Below, one piece after another: positions 12,035 to 23,398 of a DNA stretch of 64,000 nt. How positions within the stretch are numbered: position 1 is the stretch's first letter; each line of letters begins with the position of its first letter. Under the pieces are notes generated by a model. The model saw nothing but the letters and a program-made list of their open reading frames with translations, had not been told where the DNA came from and made no database searches. Source of the DNA: Phlegmacium glaucopus (taxonomy: Eukaryota > Basidiomycota > Agaricomycetes > Agaricales > Cortinariaceae); the NCBI GenBank assembly GCA_015039465.1, contig MU130386.1:107098-171097 (forward strand), written 5' to 3'. The position numbers and the translations under genes are program-made.

Positions 12035-12613
12035 AACTGAATGGAAACGGGAAACAGGAAACACGATTGCAGTTGTCCCCGTGCAGACCTCCTTTGTAAC
12101 AGTAGTCTCCTAAAAACCCTACACTATAGTCGCCTCCACCCCGACCATTACCACCGACTGTTTAATTAGTCTGGAAAGGTTTTCGTCCCAATCAACGAAC
12201 ATTTTGGTGAGCGTGTCTTCGTTTATGGCCCATAGCCGAGATCTTAAGGTCTTCTTCCCTGGGTTCAATGGTTAGATCCAAAGAAACGAAAATAAAACAC
12301 GTACCATTTCCTCTTTCAGACCCTTTGTAGGGAAAACACAATGACCATGGGCGGGGGTTCTCTTGAGAAAAAGTTTATGGGGGGCGAGAGCCCGTCTCAG
12401 AGCTAGGATGTAGCAATAAAAAAAAGGGGTTGATCTCGACGTAAGGTAAACGCCGGCCATATATAGTCGGGATCGCCGTTAACGTACAATCATTACTTGG
12501 GTTCCTAAGGATGATCGTTGGATGATCGTGACAGGGAAGGCATATGTAGATCCATGTTTCTGCTGTTTTTGTTCTCCGGCTACCCATCTAATTACGTGAT
12601 CCTTTAGTTCAGA
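12035..12613. other. intergenic
   Basis: No coding frame that I can support. Flanks of the BTB gene and of the next gene. Confidence 0.5.
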
Positions 12614-13108
12614 ATGGATACCTATTTGGCCTCGATTCCATTCTCACTCATTTTGCCACCATTCCTGCCAATCCCAGAGAGAATGACTAGTACGCCCCAT
12701 ACAACAAATTCCTCAACGTTCTTTTCGCTCCGGAAGGACCGTTCACCGTTGGACCACAGATTCGTCCAATTGCAGAAATCCCGTGAATCTATCGATTTCA
12801 GAATGGAATATCATTTGTTCTGGAGAGACGCGCCCGTCATCATTCTGGAAATCAAGACAGAGCCTAAGCTTGGCCTAGTGTCTGCTCGAGAGGAAGCTGA
12901 TCTCCAAATTCGTAGGTGTTTGAGGGATTTAATTGGTGTTTGCTCATTTTCCAAGCTCCATGGCGGCGCAATTAGCACCAAATTGTGTTTCTACACTGCA
13001 GAAGATGGGCGCACTATCACTCCGCTGAAGATTGTTGCAGACGATCAGTTCACCATGGATACAGCTCCTCGAGAAAGTTGGGATTGTGATGTATATCAAG
13101 GATCCTGA
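12614..13108 (+). CDS. PD-(D/E)XK-like basidiomycete protein, unknown function
   Basis: An uninterrupted frame of 164 residues from ATG 12614. The core 'APVIILEIKTEPKL' (hydrophobic strand, E-x-K) followed by an amphipathic helix 'AREEADLQIRRCLRDLIGVC', then 'GGAISTKLCFYTAEDGRTI.P' and 'TAPRESWDCDVYQ', follows the layout of an uncharacterised family widespread in Agaricomycetes that I take to have a restriction-endonuclease-like (PD-(D/E)XK) core. Family members are usually longer, so this may be a compact or N-terminally shortened version. Whether it cuts DNA is not known. Assignment rests on pattern only. Confidence 0.55.
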   Translation: MDTYLASIPFSLILPPFLPIPERMTSTPHTTNSSTFFSLRKDRSPLDHRFVQLQKSRESIDFRMEYHLFWRDAPVIILEIKTEPKLGLVSAREEADLQIRRCLRDLIGVCSFSKLHGGAISTKLCFYTAEDGRTITPLKIVADDQFTMDTAPRESWDCDVYQGS

Positions 13109-13719
13109 GTGAGCAGTTTAATGCTTTAGAGATCCTCATGAAAATAACATGTCGCTAGAAGTGATGCATATGTGATGATTGATTGATTTGTGGTTACGTT
13201 TGTTCCTTGGTTCTTATTAGTTTCGTCAAGTACTACAACCCCTCAGGCCCTGTCGCCTGTTTTCTTTTTTTTCTTTTTCTTTTTTCGTGTATCACTTATC
13301 TTGTATCAACAACGAGGAACTCAATGCCAAGAGTGTCTCATTTTTTGAGAGATTTCGCCCTACCACGGATTTGTGCTGAAGGGGTACGATGAATTGTTCG
13401 CGTTCGCCTCAAAGGTTCGTTGGACCAGAAGTCGAGGATCCAGGCCTGGATCCGCGTTAGTCGATTACCAGCATGACACCTTCAGTTGCACAGGCAAGTC
13501 TGTCTCTTTGTTCGTACCTTGCTACACTACAGAACAGTAATCTTTCTCATCTCAAACTCACACTACTGCTTTACCTGCTTTCTTATATTCTCCGTGCTCT
13601 TTTAGTGCCAAAACTAGCTCGGAGTTACATACTAGGAGGCTAACATATCAATTGACCCTCTTTAGGATTTAGCTTATTCAAGTTCGGCGCTCATCGGTTA
13701 CACTATCGGTATCATACGA
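13109..13719. other. intergenic, convergent genes
   Basis: 3' flanks of the genes on either side. No coding frame supported. Confidence 0.5.
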
Positions 13720-14684
13720 CTACTTTTTGACCCAAGTATCTTTATTGGCTTCGAAGTATTCGCGCAAGGTGTGCTTCCCAACGACTCTTTTATTCTCGTC
13801 CGCGTTGAAGGCATCCTCTTCATCTCCTTTAGCAATTGCTGCCTCGAAGTCGACCAGGTATTCTGCATATTCTGCGTCTAACCCAAACCCAATGTATGCC
13901 TTCTTAAGTTCATCTACCGAGATTCTTCTGTAAGTGATCTTCCTCCCAAGTATCTCAGTCAACAATTCAGCAACCTATACATCAAGGGTTTACTTATGTT
14001 AGCGGCTCGTGCATTTATGCTTTGGATTTACTCACCTGGTCGTACGAAAACAACTCTGGACCAACGATATAATAACCCTTGTTTGGGCTTATCTTGGAAA
14101 CTAGAGCGTCGTAGGCGGCCTGTGCAATGTCGTCGACCGAGACGAAAGGAACACGTCCATCTTTCGCCACACCAGAAGCTTCATTCTGCTCCCGAATGCT
14201 CGGGTAATATAATGTACCAAAATTCTCTATGAATGTAGCTTCAGCACTTGTCGTACTTTGGAAGTCGCGTATAGAAATACGTACCCATGAACCAAGTGGG
14301 ACGGAGCACGGCATAGTCGACCTTGACGTCCACAAGGTACTTGTGGACCTTCCCCATTAATGGGGATCCATTGTCTACTACAGATGCGCTCAAGAGGACG
14401 AATCTCTTGACTCCTTTGGAGATGGCAAGATCAATGAACGGCTTGACGGTAGTTAACTGATCAACGACCGATGGCATAACAAGATAGACTCGGTCAATGC
14501 TGGAATCCGCCTTGAAAGGGTTTTCGAAAGTCTTGTCGTCAAGCCAATCGAACTTGACTGCTTTGTATGGACTAGGTGCGGTACCGCTTCGGGAAGTGAT
14601 GAGGACAGAATGATTTCCTTCCTTGAGAAGACGAGAAAGAATAAGGCCTGTTTTGCCCGTGCCGCCTGTAACGAGGATTGTCAT
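13720..14684 (-). CDS. NmrA-like NAD(P)-dependent reductase (atypical SDR)
   Basis: Exons 14684-14285, 14226-14036 and 13974-13720; phases close to 281 residues. The N-terminus 'MTILVTGGTGKTGLILSRLL' is a textbook Rossmann G-x-x-G-x-x-G dinucleotide site; 'GVKRFVLLSASVV' is the strand carrying the SDR serine, and 'YAVLRPTWFM' is the NmrA/atypical-SDR motif. The order resembles the festuclavine/agroclavine dehydrogenase branch (ergot-alkaloid EasG type) and quinone-reductase-like NmrA proteins; no alkaloid genes lie nearby, so I infer only a soluble NAD(P)H-dependent reductase or redox sensor. Full length for the family. Confidence 0.88.
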
Positions 14685-15692
14685 GATAGTGGTGGGTAGG
14701 GGATCCTGCAGAGGTGCAAATGAAATATGGCTGCTTTTATCAGGAATGTCTTGTCCCTCAGATTACTCAGAATTGCAGATCGTAACGTCATTCGCTGTCA
14801 TACATATAATGGTCCTTTGACTTCCCTTTGCCAAGCAATATACTTGCAATTGATGACTGATGCTCCCACAACCGCCTTAGTAATGAATATAAATTTCGTT
14901 CAGGGCAAGGTTCAAGATGAAGACAGAGAACCAGCAAAGAATCAAAGACTGCTCGCTTTCAAGTTGTCTGACTAAAGCTCAGAGTCGAAAATAGAATGCT
15001 CGTCTTACTAATACAATGATTGTTGAAAACCTGAAGCTCCTGCCAACATGATGACGTACTAATTCCTTTAGAAATTTACTTATGGGGCTCGTTCTCTGAT
15101 CCTCTGGACCCAGCCCTTTCATGTAACGCTGAAGTAGCCGGCAAGTCCCGTAGTCTATTTCCGTCCTCACCGCTGCAATTGTTCACGGTTGTCTCATTTG
15201 CTCTTTATCCATGCACAGGTCTTCAGAAATCAATACGAGTCTCATTTATGGCAATCAAAACTCCACAAAACCCCTCATCAATCGTTTCGAACTGCTCGGA
15301 ACACCTCTTCCAGATTTACCTCTCTACCTCACTCAGCTCACTCGTATAGACGACATGCAATGTTACTCTCGAAGAAAACAAAATAGTTCTAGCCTCCTTT
15401 ACATCTAACATGGAACTACGCGTCCGCGAAATCGTTTTTATGCAGAAGATCGTCGAAAAAATCTAACCAGGGCGTACAACGTCGAATGGGGGGTTGGGGG
15501 GGAGAAATTGAAAGGAATCTTGAGGCGCGGCACTTCAGCTTTACTTGGTAACTTGGTTGATTGAATAGTGACTTGATTCTTTGGCGTCCTCGACCTTCGG
15601 CGCGATAGTACTCGCAGATGCAAATGAAAGAATGCATTGCATATGGAGCGTATACATACAGCGGTTGCGTGATCCCCCAAACAACATCATGA
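14685..15692. other. intergenic, about 1 kb
   Basis: Contains the 5' flank of the reductase gene. Several open frames overlap on both strands without splice-consistent extension or a recognisable motif. Confidence 0.45.
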
Positions 15693-16221
15693 CTAATCAC
15701 TATCATTGATCCACCACTTCGGTTCGTCTCCACCCAAAATCATCTTCAAATGGTCCACCTGCGCCTGACTCGGTCGCTTGTGAAATGAACTGCCGAGGGT
15801 GGAGCAGACTGCGACGATGGGAGGCCCAGCTTCCGGCAAAGGGCCGATTCGTCGGTTTCCTTGTGGAGCAGGGGGGATGGGTGTATTCTCAGGCAGAACT
15901 GTGTTCAGACTGAGTTGATTGATCCCTGTCTGTCTCTGTAGAATATTGAGCGCGTAGTGTAAATTCAGTATGCGGGACTCCGTGACACGGATGCCATAGG
16001 TGGCTCTGTGTGTTATCGCGTAATCAACGAGCCAGTCCTCGGTTGTTCTGAAACCGTAGAACATGATTCGACCCCTAGTCGCGCAGTTTGGAATAGCGAG
16101 CTCCATAGGTGTCGCAGGTCTCGCAGCGATCTAGTCAAACAAAGTTAGTGCCAGCGGAATAGAGAACAGGAAAATCCCTAACGTTGCATTTTTTGAAAGA
16201 CTTGGTGAGTGAGACAGACAT
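15693..16221 (-). CDS. small orphan protein, unknown function
   Basis: Exons 16221-16183 and 16130-15693, phase-consistent, giving 158 residues. It starts MSVSLTKSFKKC, then a compact, partly hydrophobic region ('MELAIPNC', 'FYGFRTTEDWLVDYAITH', 'LNLHYALNILQRQTG') and ends 'VDHLKMILGGDEPKWWINDSD'. No signal peptide, no transmembrane segment and no motif I know. The intact two-exon frame with good splice sites argues for a real gene. Confidence 0.6.
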
Positions 16222-16789
16222 GTTGGGCAAATTGACAAGTTGGAAAGATCGCAAGTGAGAGAATGTAAATGAAAAGGATCACGAAATCTATTGAGAATTT
16301 ATTATTCTTGATAAATTCTGCATCTTGTGAAATTAAGCTAGAATCTTACATTCTAATTGGATTCTAATTGTTGCAAAAGTAAAATTCTTACCAAAGGTAA
16401 AATTGAGGCAGAATTTCTAAATCTGGCCAGATTTTAATTGTTTTTTGCGTAATTATTTGAGAGTTAATTATTCTGCTAAATGCAGATTTTTATGATCCTG
16501 CATTTATACATTTTGCATTCATTCTGCATCCTGAAAAATTGGTGGCTTCCAGGAGTGATGTGGTGCACACCAGTGCTGTCTAGCATAGCCTAGTGCTAGC
16601 TTTGTAAAATTACTAAATATATAACTTATTATAAGTTCAACATTTGGTTCCCACTGAGCTCGTCACTCCATACCGACACGATTGAAAGGAAACCTACTTT
16701 GCCATCGTATAACGTCGCTCGTTCCATTATCTATGTTTTCCTGAGATTGACTACGTATTATGGAAAGTATCATTTATCTTGCTCGTGAA
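16222..16789. other. AT-rich DNA with short internal repeats
   Basis: At 16290-16530 the words 'ttctgcat', 'aattattctg' and 'attctaatt' recur in both orientations; this looks like an old decayed element. No gene seen. Confidence 0.4.
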
Positions 16790-17770
16790 ACCATTTACGG
16801 CTGAACAGCAAATTAAGTAAAAAGAGATCGAGTGCCGCTAACCAGCGCAATAATGTTATAGAACGTGCCTGCAAGCTGCAATCCGCATACCATCCAGATC
16901 GTCCTCAGCGCTATATAAAACACTTCCGAGTCTTTAGCATGGATCGCTGGTTGTCCAGCGAACTCGTGAACGACCAACAGTTTGCCAATCGAATGCAAGA
17001 TTTACCCGAAGGGCTCCTACAGTCATACACCGGTCAGTGGGACAGTGAAATTAAGTTGGCCTCGGAATGTACCCTATGTAGAAAATTGACAAATCGGGCC
17101 TGACAGGGAATAGTGTATGGCTTGTGTCTATCTATTACAGAGCAATATTTATGTACTATAGGTGATGTGTAGCTTAGGATCTGCAAATCAGTATGAAACC
17201 TATCCATCAATAAAAAATCAGTCAGTGGGACACGTCACATCACAACAAATAACACCAGATTAGGAATGAAATGATCTTATCAATCACCAATCACTTCCAC
17301 TTTTGGAATGTGTGATGTGACTCCGAAAGGCCTCTACAGGTCGATAGGTCAAGCACATCGATCGACCACCTGAGACCGTAATCAGAAGGTTGAAGGTCTT
17401 TCTAATTTTATAGTAGAATGTGAATTTAAAAAAATTACGGGAAAAAACAATCCCCTAGTTCTGGAATACCCCATTTTCTGTGTTTTTGACCAGTATTCTA
17501 GGTATACATTCATGAATATGTTTAATTTCGGGACAAGGGCCCATTCTTAGATAGATATACACTCAATGAACTTATATACATTAACTCCAAGGTATTACAG
17601 TGCGTGAGGAAGGAGAAAAGGTCAACTGTCCCACTGACCGGTGGTGTCCCACTGACCGGTGTATGACTGTAAGTAGGAATGCTGCAATAAAATATTTTGG
17701 CGTTGACCAGGAATTAGACCATATCAGAGGCGTCGTAGGTCTTCGTCGAAATGAAGAGTGGGAATGTTGA
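16790..17770 (+). pseudogene. coding remnant interrupted by a TA-flanked MITE
   Basis: A plus-strand frame is open from after the stop at about 16786 through 'ACKLQSAYHPDRPQRYIKHF', 'RWLSSELVNDQQFANRMQD' to 'LPEGLL' at 17017, where a MITE begins. On the far side of the MITE, at 17672, the same frame resumes with 'SRNAAIKYFGVDQELDHIRG' and stops at 17768-17770. The exact continuation across the insertion suggests that the target was a coding exon. I do not recognise the family. A chance open frame of this length is possible. Confidence 0.4.
17020..17669. mobile_element. Tc1/mariner-type MITE, 650 bp
   Basis: Perfect terminal inverted repeats of about 25 bp, CAGTCATACACCGGTCAGTG at the left and its complement at the right, flanked by TA on both sides (17018-17019, 17670-17671). 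The TA duplication and CAGT terminus are those of Tc1/mariner-like elements. No transposase frame, so non-autonomous. The motif GTCCCACTGACCGGTG is present twice in tandem at the right end. Confidence 0.82.
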
Positions 17771-17869
17771 AAATTCGATCCATTATTGTAGAGCGGAGAA
17801 CAGTGTATTAAAGGAGGCAGTGGGAAAGGTGATAAATGAGCGTTTTTCCCAGTTACCAGGCATAGAAAA

Positions 17870-18913
17870 TTAATCCACCTTCCGAGCCCATTTTCGTCCT
17901 ACACCAAGGGGTGATATCTGCGGTGGTGGTGTGGATAGCCGATGAGACGTCGCATTAAGAGATTCTATTGGTTCTCGCCATTGGGAAGTGTTATCGACAC
18001 CCAAAAGGTGTGGATTCGCTTTCTCTTTGAATTTGTACCTCTCGCTGAGATTGAGATCCTCGCCATTACCCCAGTAGACCCATAGTTGAATACCAAGGAT
18101 GATGTTCAGCAGTAGGGCTAGTGCAAAACCAGCTGAAACGAGGGAGTCACCGACTTCGGTGGCAGTAGTGAATAATCTAGCAAGGCATCCTGCTATTTGA
18201 CTGATGACAGCAAAAGTGGATAGCTGGCCCGTAGACTTCGATCGGAGGTTTTGCCGGATTTGTGGGATTTTTGAGAAGAGTGAAAGGGGGAGGGTGGTTA
18301 TTTGTAATAAAGCGAGAGTCGGCAACGGTATTGTGTATAGCACAACCCCAGTAACAAGGGTAGAAAGGGAGGTGATAATAAGTGATTGTGATTTTGGGCT
18401 GCGTTTACGGGTCATAGGAGTACTGGGTGAATATATAATGATGAGGAGGGTGATGAGAACGTTCTGAAGAGTGAGGAAAAGATTTTCGCCATATGTGGAG
18501 AATGGGAATTGATGTCTGAAGGAGTATGCCAATGTGATGGCGTAAGATAGGGTCTCAAGGATATAGGCCGATAGTGAAAGTCCATGCGCGGAACGAGCGT
18601 TGACGACTGCAAATTGACATCAGCCTCGACTCCCCATATCTTCAAGTATACTTACTGAGAATTATCTGTGGGATTTTCATGATAGATCCACCAATAACAA
18701 TTCCAACACCTAGAATCTTTGAAAGGGAATATCTGAGGCATTTTCCATCGCTGACATCTAGGTTCTCGATAAGCGACGTGTAACATTCCTGATGTATAAT
18801 TTCGGATGTTCAATATCAAGAATAGCAGTAATTTGTGAAGCATTTACTTCTCCAATAATTGAAACCCCTAGGTCTTTGATAAACCAAGGTAAATTTCGAG
18901 TAATGACCGACAT
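17870..18913 (-). CDS. MPDU1: MPDU1-like PQ-loop protein (mannose-P-dolichol utilisation)
   Basis: Exons 18913-18848, 18788-18656 and 18606-17870; phases close to 311 residues. The signature is complete: 'GEECYTSLIENLDV', 'CLRYSLSKILGVGIVIGGSI' and 'MKIPQII' (first PQ loop), then 'SKIPQIRQNLRSKSTGQLS' (second PQ loop) and 'RLFTTATEVGDSLV'. About seven transmembrane segments are expected. MPDU1/Lec35 is an ER membrane protein needed for use of dolichol-phosphate mannose and glucose in N-glycan and GPI-anchor assembly. The C-terminal tail 'ERYKFKEKANPHLLGVDNTS' and beyond is a fungal extension. It shares a 152-bp upstream region with the divergent PRP6 gene. Confidence 0.93.
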
Positions 18914-19065
18914 CGGTTTGATAGAGCCAAGCCCCGCATGTCACATATGTCACACCAATTGGGATCATTATTATCAAATCAAGTCACGCGTGACAAGACG
19001 GCTTTACTCCGCACCGCGACCACACTACGAACTGCGTCGGCGCTGGAACCTTTTGAAGATCAAAT
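18914..19065. promoter_or_regulatory. shared divergent promoter region of MPDU1 and PRP6
   Basis: Only 152 bp separate the two start codons, which face away from each other, so both core promoters must lie here or overlap the 5' UTRs. No TATA box is visible; a 'gtcacacatatgtgac'-like imperfect palindrome is present around 18938-18955. Function is inferred from position. Confidence 0.6.
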
Positions 19066-22000
19066 ATGGCGTCCAATAAACCCAACAAGCTGGCCTTTTT
19101 ATCTATGCCAGCCCCAGCTTCATATGTAGCTGGTCTTGGTAGAGGGTAAGTCCCCCCAAGAAATCTCATTCAGACTGAGTGATAAACATTTGTTTCGCAG
19201 AGCGTCAGGTTTTACCACTCGGTCAGATATTGGGCCGGCAAGAGAAGGTCCTTCTGCTGAAGTTATAGCGTATGTATTATTCTTCCATTATTTTCACCGT
19301 TTTTCTTGATTCATTATTGCTTTTTAGTGAAGCTCAAGAAAGACGGGGAGAAGAAGTAGCCGTCGATCCAGACCAATTTCAAGATCCAGATAACGAATAC
19401 GGTCTATTTGCTGGCACAACCTATGAGCAAGATGACGAAGAAGCAGACAAGATATATGATTCAGTTGACGATGCCATGGATTCACGAAGGAAAGCAAGGA
19501 GGTGTGTGAATGGTTAGTTTCAATTCTTGCCGCTCGTCCAACTCATTGGTACATTTTATTTTTATAGAGAGGCACAAGAACAAGCAGAATTAGCAAGACA
19601 CCGTGCTGAACGACCCAAGATTCAACAACAATTCGCCGACCTCAAACGAGGCTTATCTTCAGTTACAGACGAAGAATGGGAAAATATACCAGAGGTGGGA
19701 AATTTGACCAGAAAAAAGAGGAGACGCGAGGAGCGATCGTTTGTCGTCCCTGACAGTGTCATCGTCGGTGACCGGGGAAAGAATGAGTACGAGAATTCAT
19801 TGGATGCTAGGCAACAAGAGGTATAGTTCTTCATATCTTTGTATCGGACACAATTTAATGTCTATTCCAGAGCGGTGGCTTTGAGACGCCTGCCGAGACT
19901 GGGTCGTTGACCAATTTCGTCGAAATCGGTCAGGCTCGTGATAAAATACTATCTCTCAAACTCGATCAGGTACGTCGCCAGCAGTCAGGTATCAATTCAT
20001 TGTCTAAATGATTCTTTAGATCTCTGGCACATCGACCGCCTCTGGCACTTCCACGTCTGTCGACCCTAAAGGGTACCTCACCTCCCTCGAAAACGTCGTC
20101 ATAAAGTCAGATGCCGAAATCGGCGATATCAAGCGAGCTCGAATGCTGTTCGATTCCTTGGTCAAATCTAACCCGAAGCACGCTCCAGGATGGATAGCTG
20201 CAGCTTGTTTAGAAGAACATGCCGGTAGGATGGTCGCTGCAAGGAAGATCATCAAGCAAGGTTGTGAGCAATGTCCGAGGAGTGAGGATATTTGGTTAGA
20301 AGCCGCCAGATTACATGTGAGTATTCCAGTTCCGTTTTTTTTTCTCCTTCAACTCACAGTTGATCTTAGAACAATGAAGATGCGAAAGTGGTGTTGGCAA
20401 ATGCTGTCCAGCACGTTGGACAGAGTGTCAAGATCTGGCTCGCAGCTGCTGATCTAGAACATGACCCAAAGGCCAAAAAGAGAGTTCTACGCAAAGGTAA
20501 AGCTTTGGTTGAGCAGATTTACGAATATCAATTCATTCTTTCAATCCAGCCCTGGAACATATTCCCAATTCGGTTCGGCTATGGAAGGAAACCGTCAACC
20601 TCGAATCTTCTGCTACTGATGCTAGGATCCTTCTCTCTCGCGCTGTCGAGGTTATCCCTCTCTCCGTCGAACTATGGCTAGCTCTTGCTCGTCTAGAAAT
20701 CCCAGAACGTGCCAAAGCGGTACTCAATAAAGCTCGTAAAGCCGTACCGACCTCACATGAAATCTGGATAGCCGCTGGCCGTCTACTCGAACAAGAAGCA
20801 GGTCTATCCACGAAAACACCCGAGGAACGTACCAAAGAACTGGAAGTGGTGGATAAAACAATTGAAGCTGGTGTGCGCGAGCTGAGAAGGCATCAAGTGT
20901 TGTTGACGAGAGAACAGTGGTTGAAGGAAGCTGAGAGGTGTGAGAGCGAAGGAAGTCCGAGAACGTGTGAGGCGATCGTGAAAGCTACGGTGGGTATGGA
21001 ATTGGAGGATGAGGATCGGCTTGATACGTGGGTTGGAGATGCGGAGAGTGCTGAAGCGAAAGGAATGGTTTCGACCGCTAGAGCAATCTTGTCATATGCT
21101 CTCAAGGTGTATCCTGATAGGAGGAATTTATGGCGAAAAGCGGCAGATCTGGAAAAAACTCATGGGACTAGGTTTGTTCCCCTTCCTTCGTATCTCTGAA
21201 CTTTCACTGACTTTCACTTTTCAAAAGGGAGAGTTTAGATGCCATTCTCAACTTGGCCGTGGTACATTGCCCACAAGCTGAAGTTCTATGGTTGATGGCT
21301 GCTAAAGAGAAATGGCTAGCAAATGACGTACCAGCAGCTCGTGAAGTTCTTGAACGAGCGTTCGTTGCCAATCCGGAAAGCGAACAGATTTGGTTAGCTG
21401 CTGTAAAGTTGGAGGCGGAGAATGGAGAGTTAGAGGTGGCTAGAGAGTTGTTGATTCGTGCACGAACAGTAGCCGATACTCAGCGGGTAAGTCTTGTCTT
21501 TGCATTTTCCCCTTTTTCACGTGCACTTTTGCTCACACTTTCACTCTCAAGATATGGATGAAATCTGCTGTTTTCGAACGACAACAAGGCCATCTTGACC
21601 AAGCTCTGGCCACTATCTCCACCGCTCTGATGAAATTCCCGAAATTTGGCAAGCTCTATATGATGCAAGGCCAAATCCACCAATCTCGTAAAGACCACCC
21701 CTCAGCCCGAGCGTCCTTCGCCGCTGGTGTCAAAACCTGCCCCAAAGAACCCACTCTATGGATCCTGGCCAGTAGACTAGAGGAAGCAGATGGAAAGAGC
21801 ATCAAGGCTCGCGCATTACTGGAGAAAGCTCGTCTCGTCAACTCGGGCAACGAACTGCTCTGGGCGGAATCCGTTGGCGTGGAAGAACGGTCTGGAGGCG
21901 CTGCTCAAGCCAAAACCGTGCTTTCACGTGCGTTGCAAGAGTGTCCTTCTTCGGGTCTGTTATGGTCGATGGCGATTTGGGCTGAGCCACGGGCGGCGAG

Positions 22001-22399
22001 GAAGACGAAAGGTGTGGATGCGTTGAGGAAGACTAAGGATCATCCGTTGGTTGTTTGTGCTGTTGCGAGGGTGTTATGGGCGGATAGAGTAGTTGGAAGG
22101 GCTAGAGATTGGTTTGGGAGAGCAACGGCGACAGATCCGGATTTGGGCGATATATGGGGTTGGTGGTTGAAATTTGAGCGACAACATGGAACTGAGGTAG
22201 GGTTCTTATCTCATATTCACTTTCATTCGTTGATCCTGGTTTGTTCCTTTACTAGGCTGAAAGAGAGGCCGTCCGAACAAAGTGTACCGCCGCTGAACCG
22301 CATCATTCACCTGTATGGCAATCCATTGCGAAGGATGTCAACACCGTGGGCAAATCCACAAGGGAGATACTGGAGGTAGTTGCCGATACTTTGCAGTAA
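19066..22399 (+). CDS. PRP6: pre-mRNA splicing factor PRP6 (U4/U6.U5 tri-snRNP)
   Basis: Eleven exons: 19066-19145, 19201-19269, 19328-19501, 19568-19820, 19871-19969, 20020-20316, 20370-20496, 20550-21171, 21228-21486, 21552-22196, 22256-22399; the sum is exactly 922 residues. The N-terminal PRP1 domain is shown by '[20 protein letters not shown]' and '[13 protein letters not shown]' (a PRP6 hallmark) and '[20 protein letters not shown]'. The rest is an array of HAT/TPR-like helical repeats with recurring 'W..AA.LE' and 'AR.IL..A' words. PRP6 is a nuclear scaffold that bridges U5 and U4/U6 in the tri-snRNP. Length matches fungal and animal orthologues (about 900-940). The last exon ends with '[11 protein letters not shown]'. 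Confidence 0.96.
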
Positions 22400-23398
22400 A
22401 CTTGGTCTTTCTTTCTGGAAAGTTGTAGTGTAATTGTTTCTTGTGAGCTTGTAGTGCGAAGTATGAATCACACATTGAGTACATGTACATGATAGTAGTT
22501 CATGTTTTCTGCTTATAGTCATTTGCATTTTGTTTGGCGCAACGAAATTCAGTGTATCACAGTTCCATGCATCCATGTAGGCAAGTTGGAGGCAAGGATT
22601 ACGGGGGATTTTGTGGGAAAAGTAAAGGTCACGGGGGTGGCCGAATAACGAAATGGTACAGTTTGGTAGTCCCCTAAAACAGACCTAATGATAATGTGAT
22701 GGTCTGTTGCAACTTGACAACCGGGTCAATTCGGCGTTCTCGGTCAAAAATCAACCACATTTTGAACATCACGTGACATGGCGAATGAAATCTAATCTTG
22801 GGCTCAATCTAATCAGCGCGTTTATTCTCTAAGACATCTACCACCAAATTGGTCGGACAAGAGTGGACTATGTATTAAAACACTACCATGCAACCACAGA
22901 CGTACCTTGGGAGTCAAGTTAAAGTTATTCATCGGAAGGCCGCAGATCTTTTGCTGCGTTAAGTAAAAAAATCAACATCGGAACCGCAATGATCAATATA
23001 CAGGCAGCAGATCTTTTTGCTGCGTGACGTAAAAAAATCACTAACTGCAACATCATCACCAGCATTCAGCTGCCCTCAATTCGCTGCATTATCATGACTT
23101 GATTTTTGTCAGTCGATCTAAACCGAATAACACAGCCTCATGATTATATTAAATTATGGAAAGATCGCCGTGAGTGTTGAATATGCTTTGTTACCCCAAA
23201 ACTGCCACTGGCCAATCAGTAGGCTGTTATAAATACTATACTATATACTAGTACTAGTAGTAGCTTTGTCCTAGCCCGTTGATGTCGCATGGTGGCTAAT
23301 TAAGCGCTAATTACATAAAGATACGAGTAGTCAAAGACTGCGATCAGTTTTAAGCAAGGGACATTTTACATGCACCCACGCTCACTCTTGGACAAAAC
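22400..23398. other. intergenic with a short direct repeat
   Basis: Two copies of about 34 bp, 'gcagatctttt(t)gctgcgt' followed by 'gtaaaaaaatca', at about 22943-22976 and 23007-23041. No gene seen. Confidence 0.5.
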
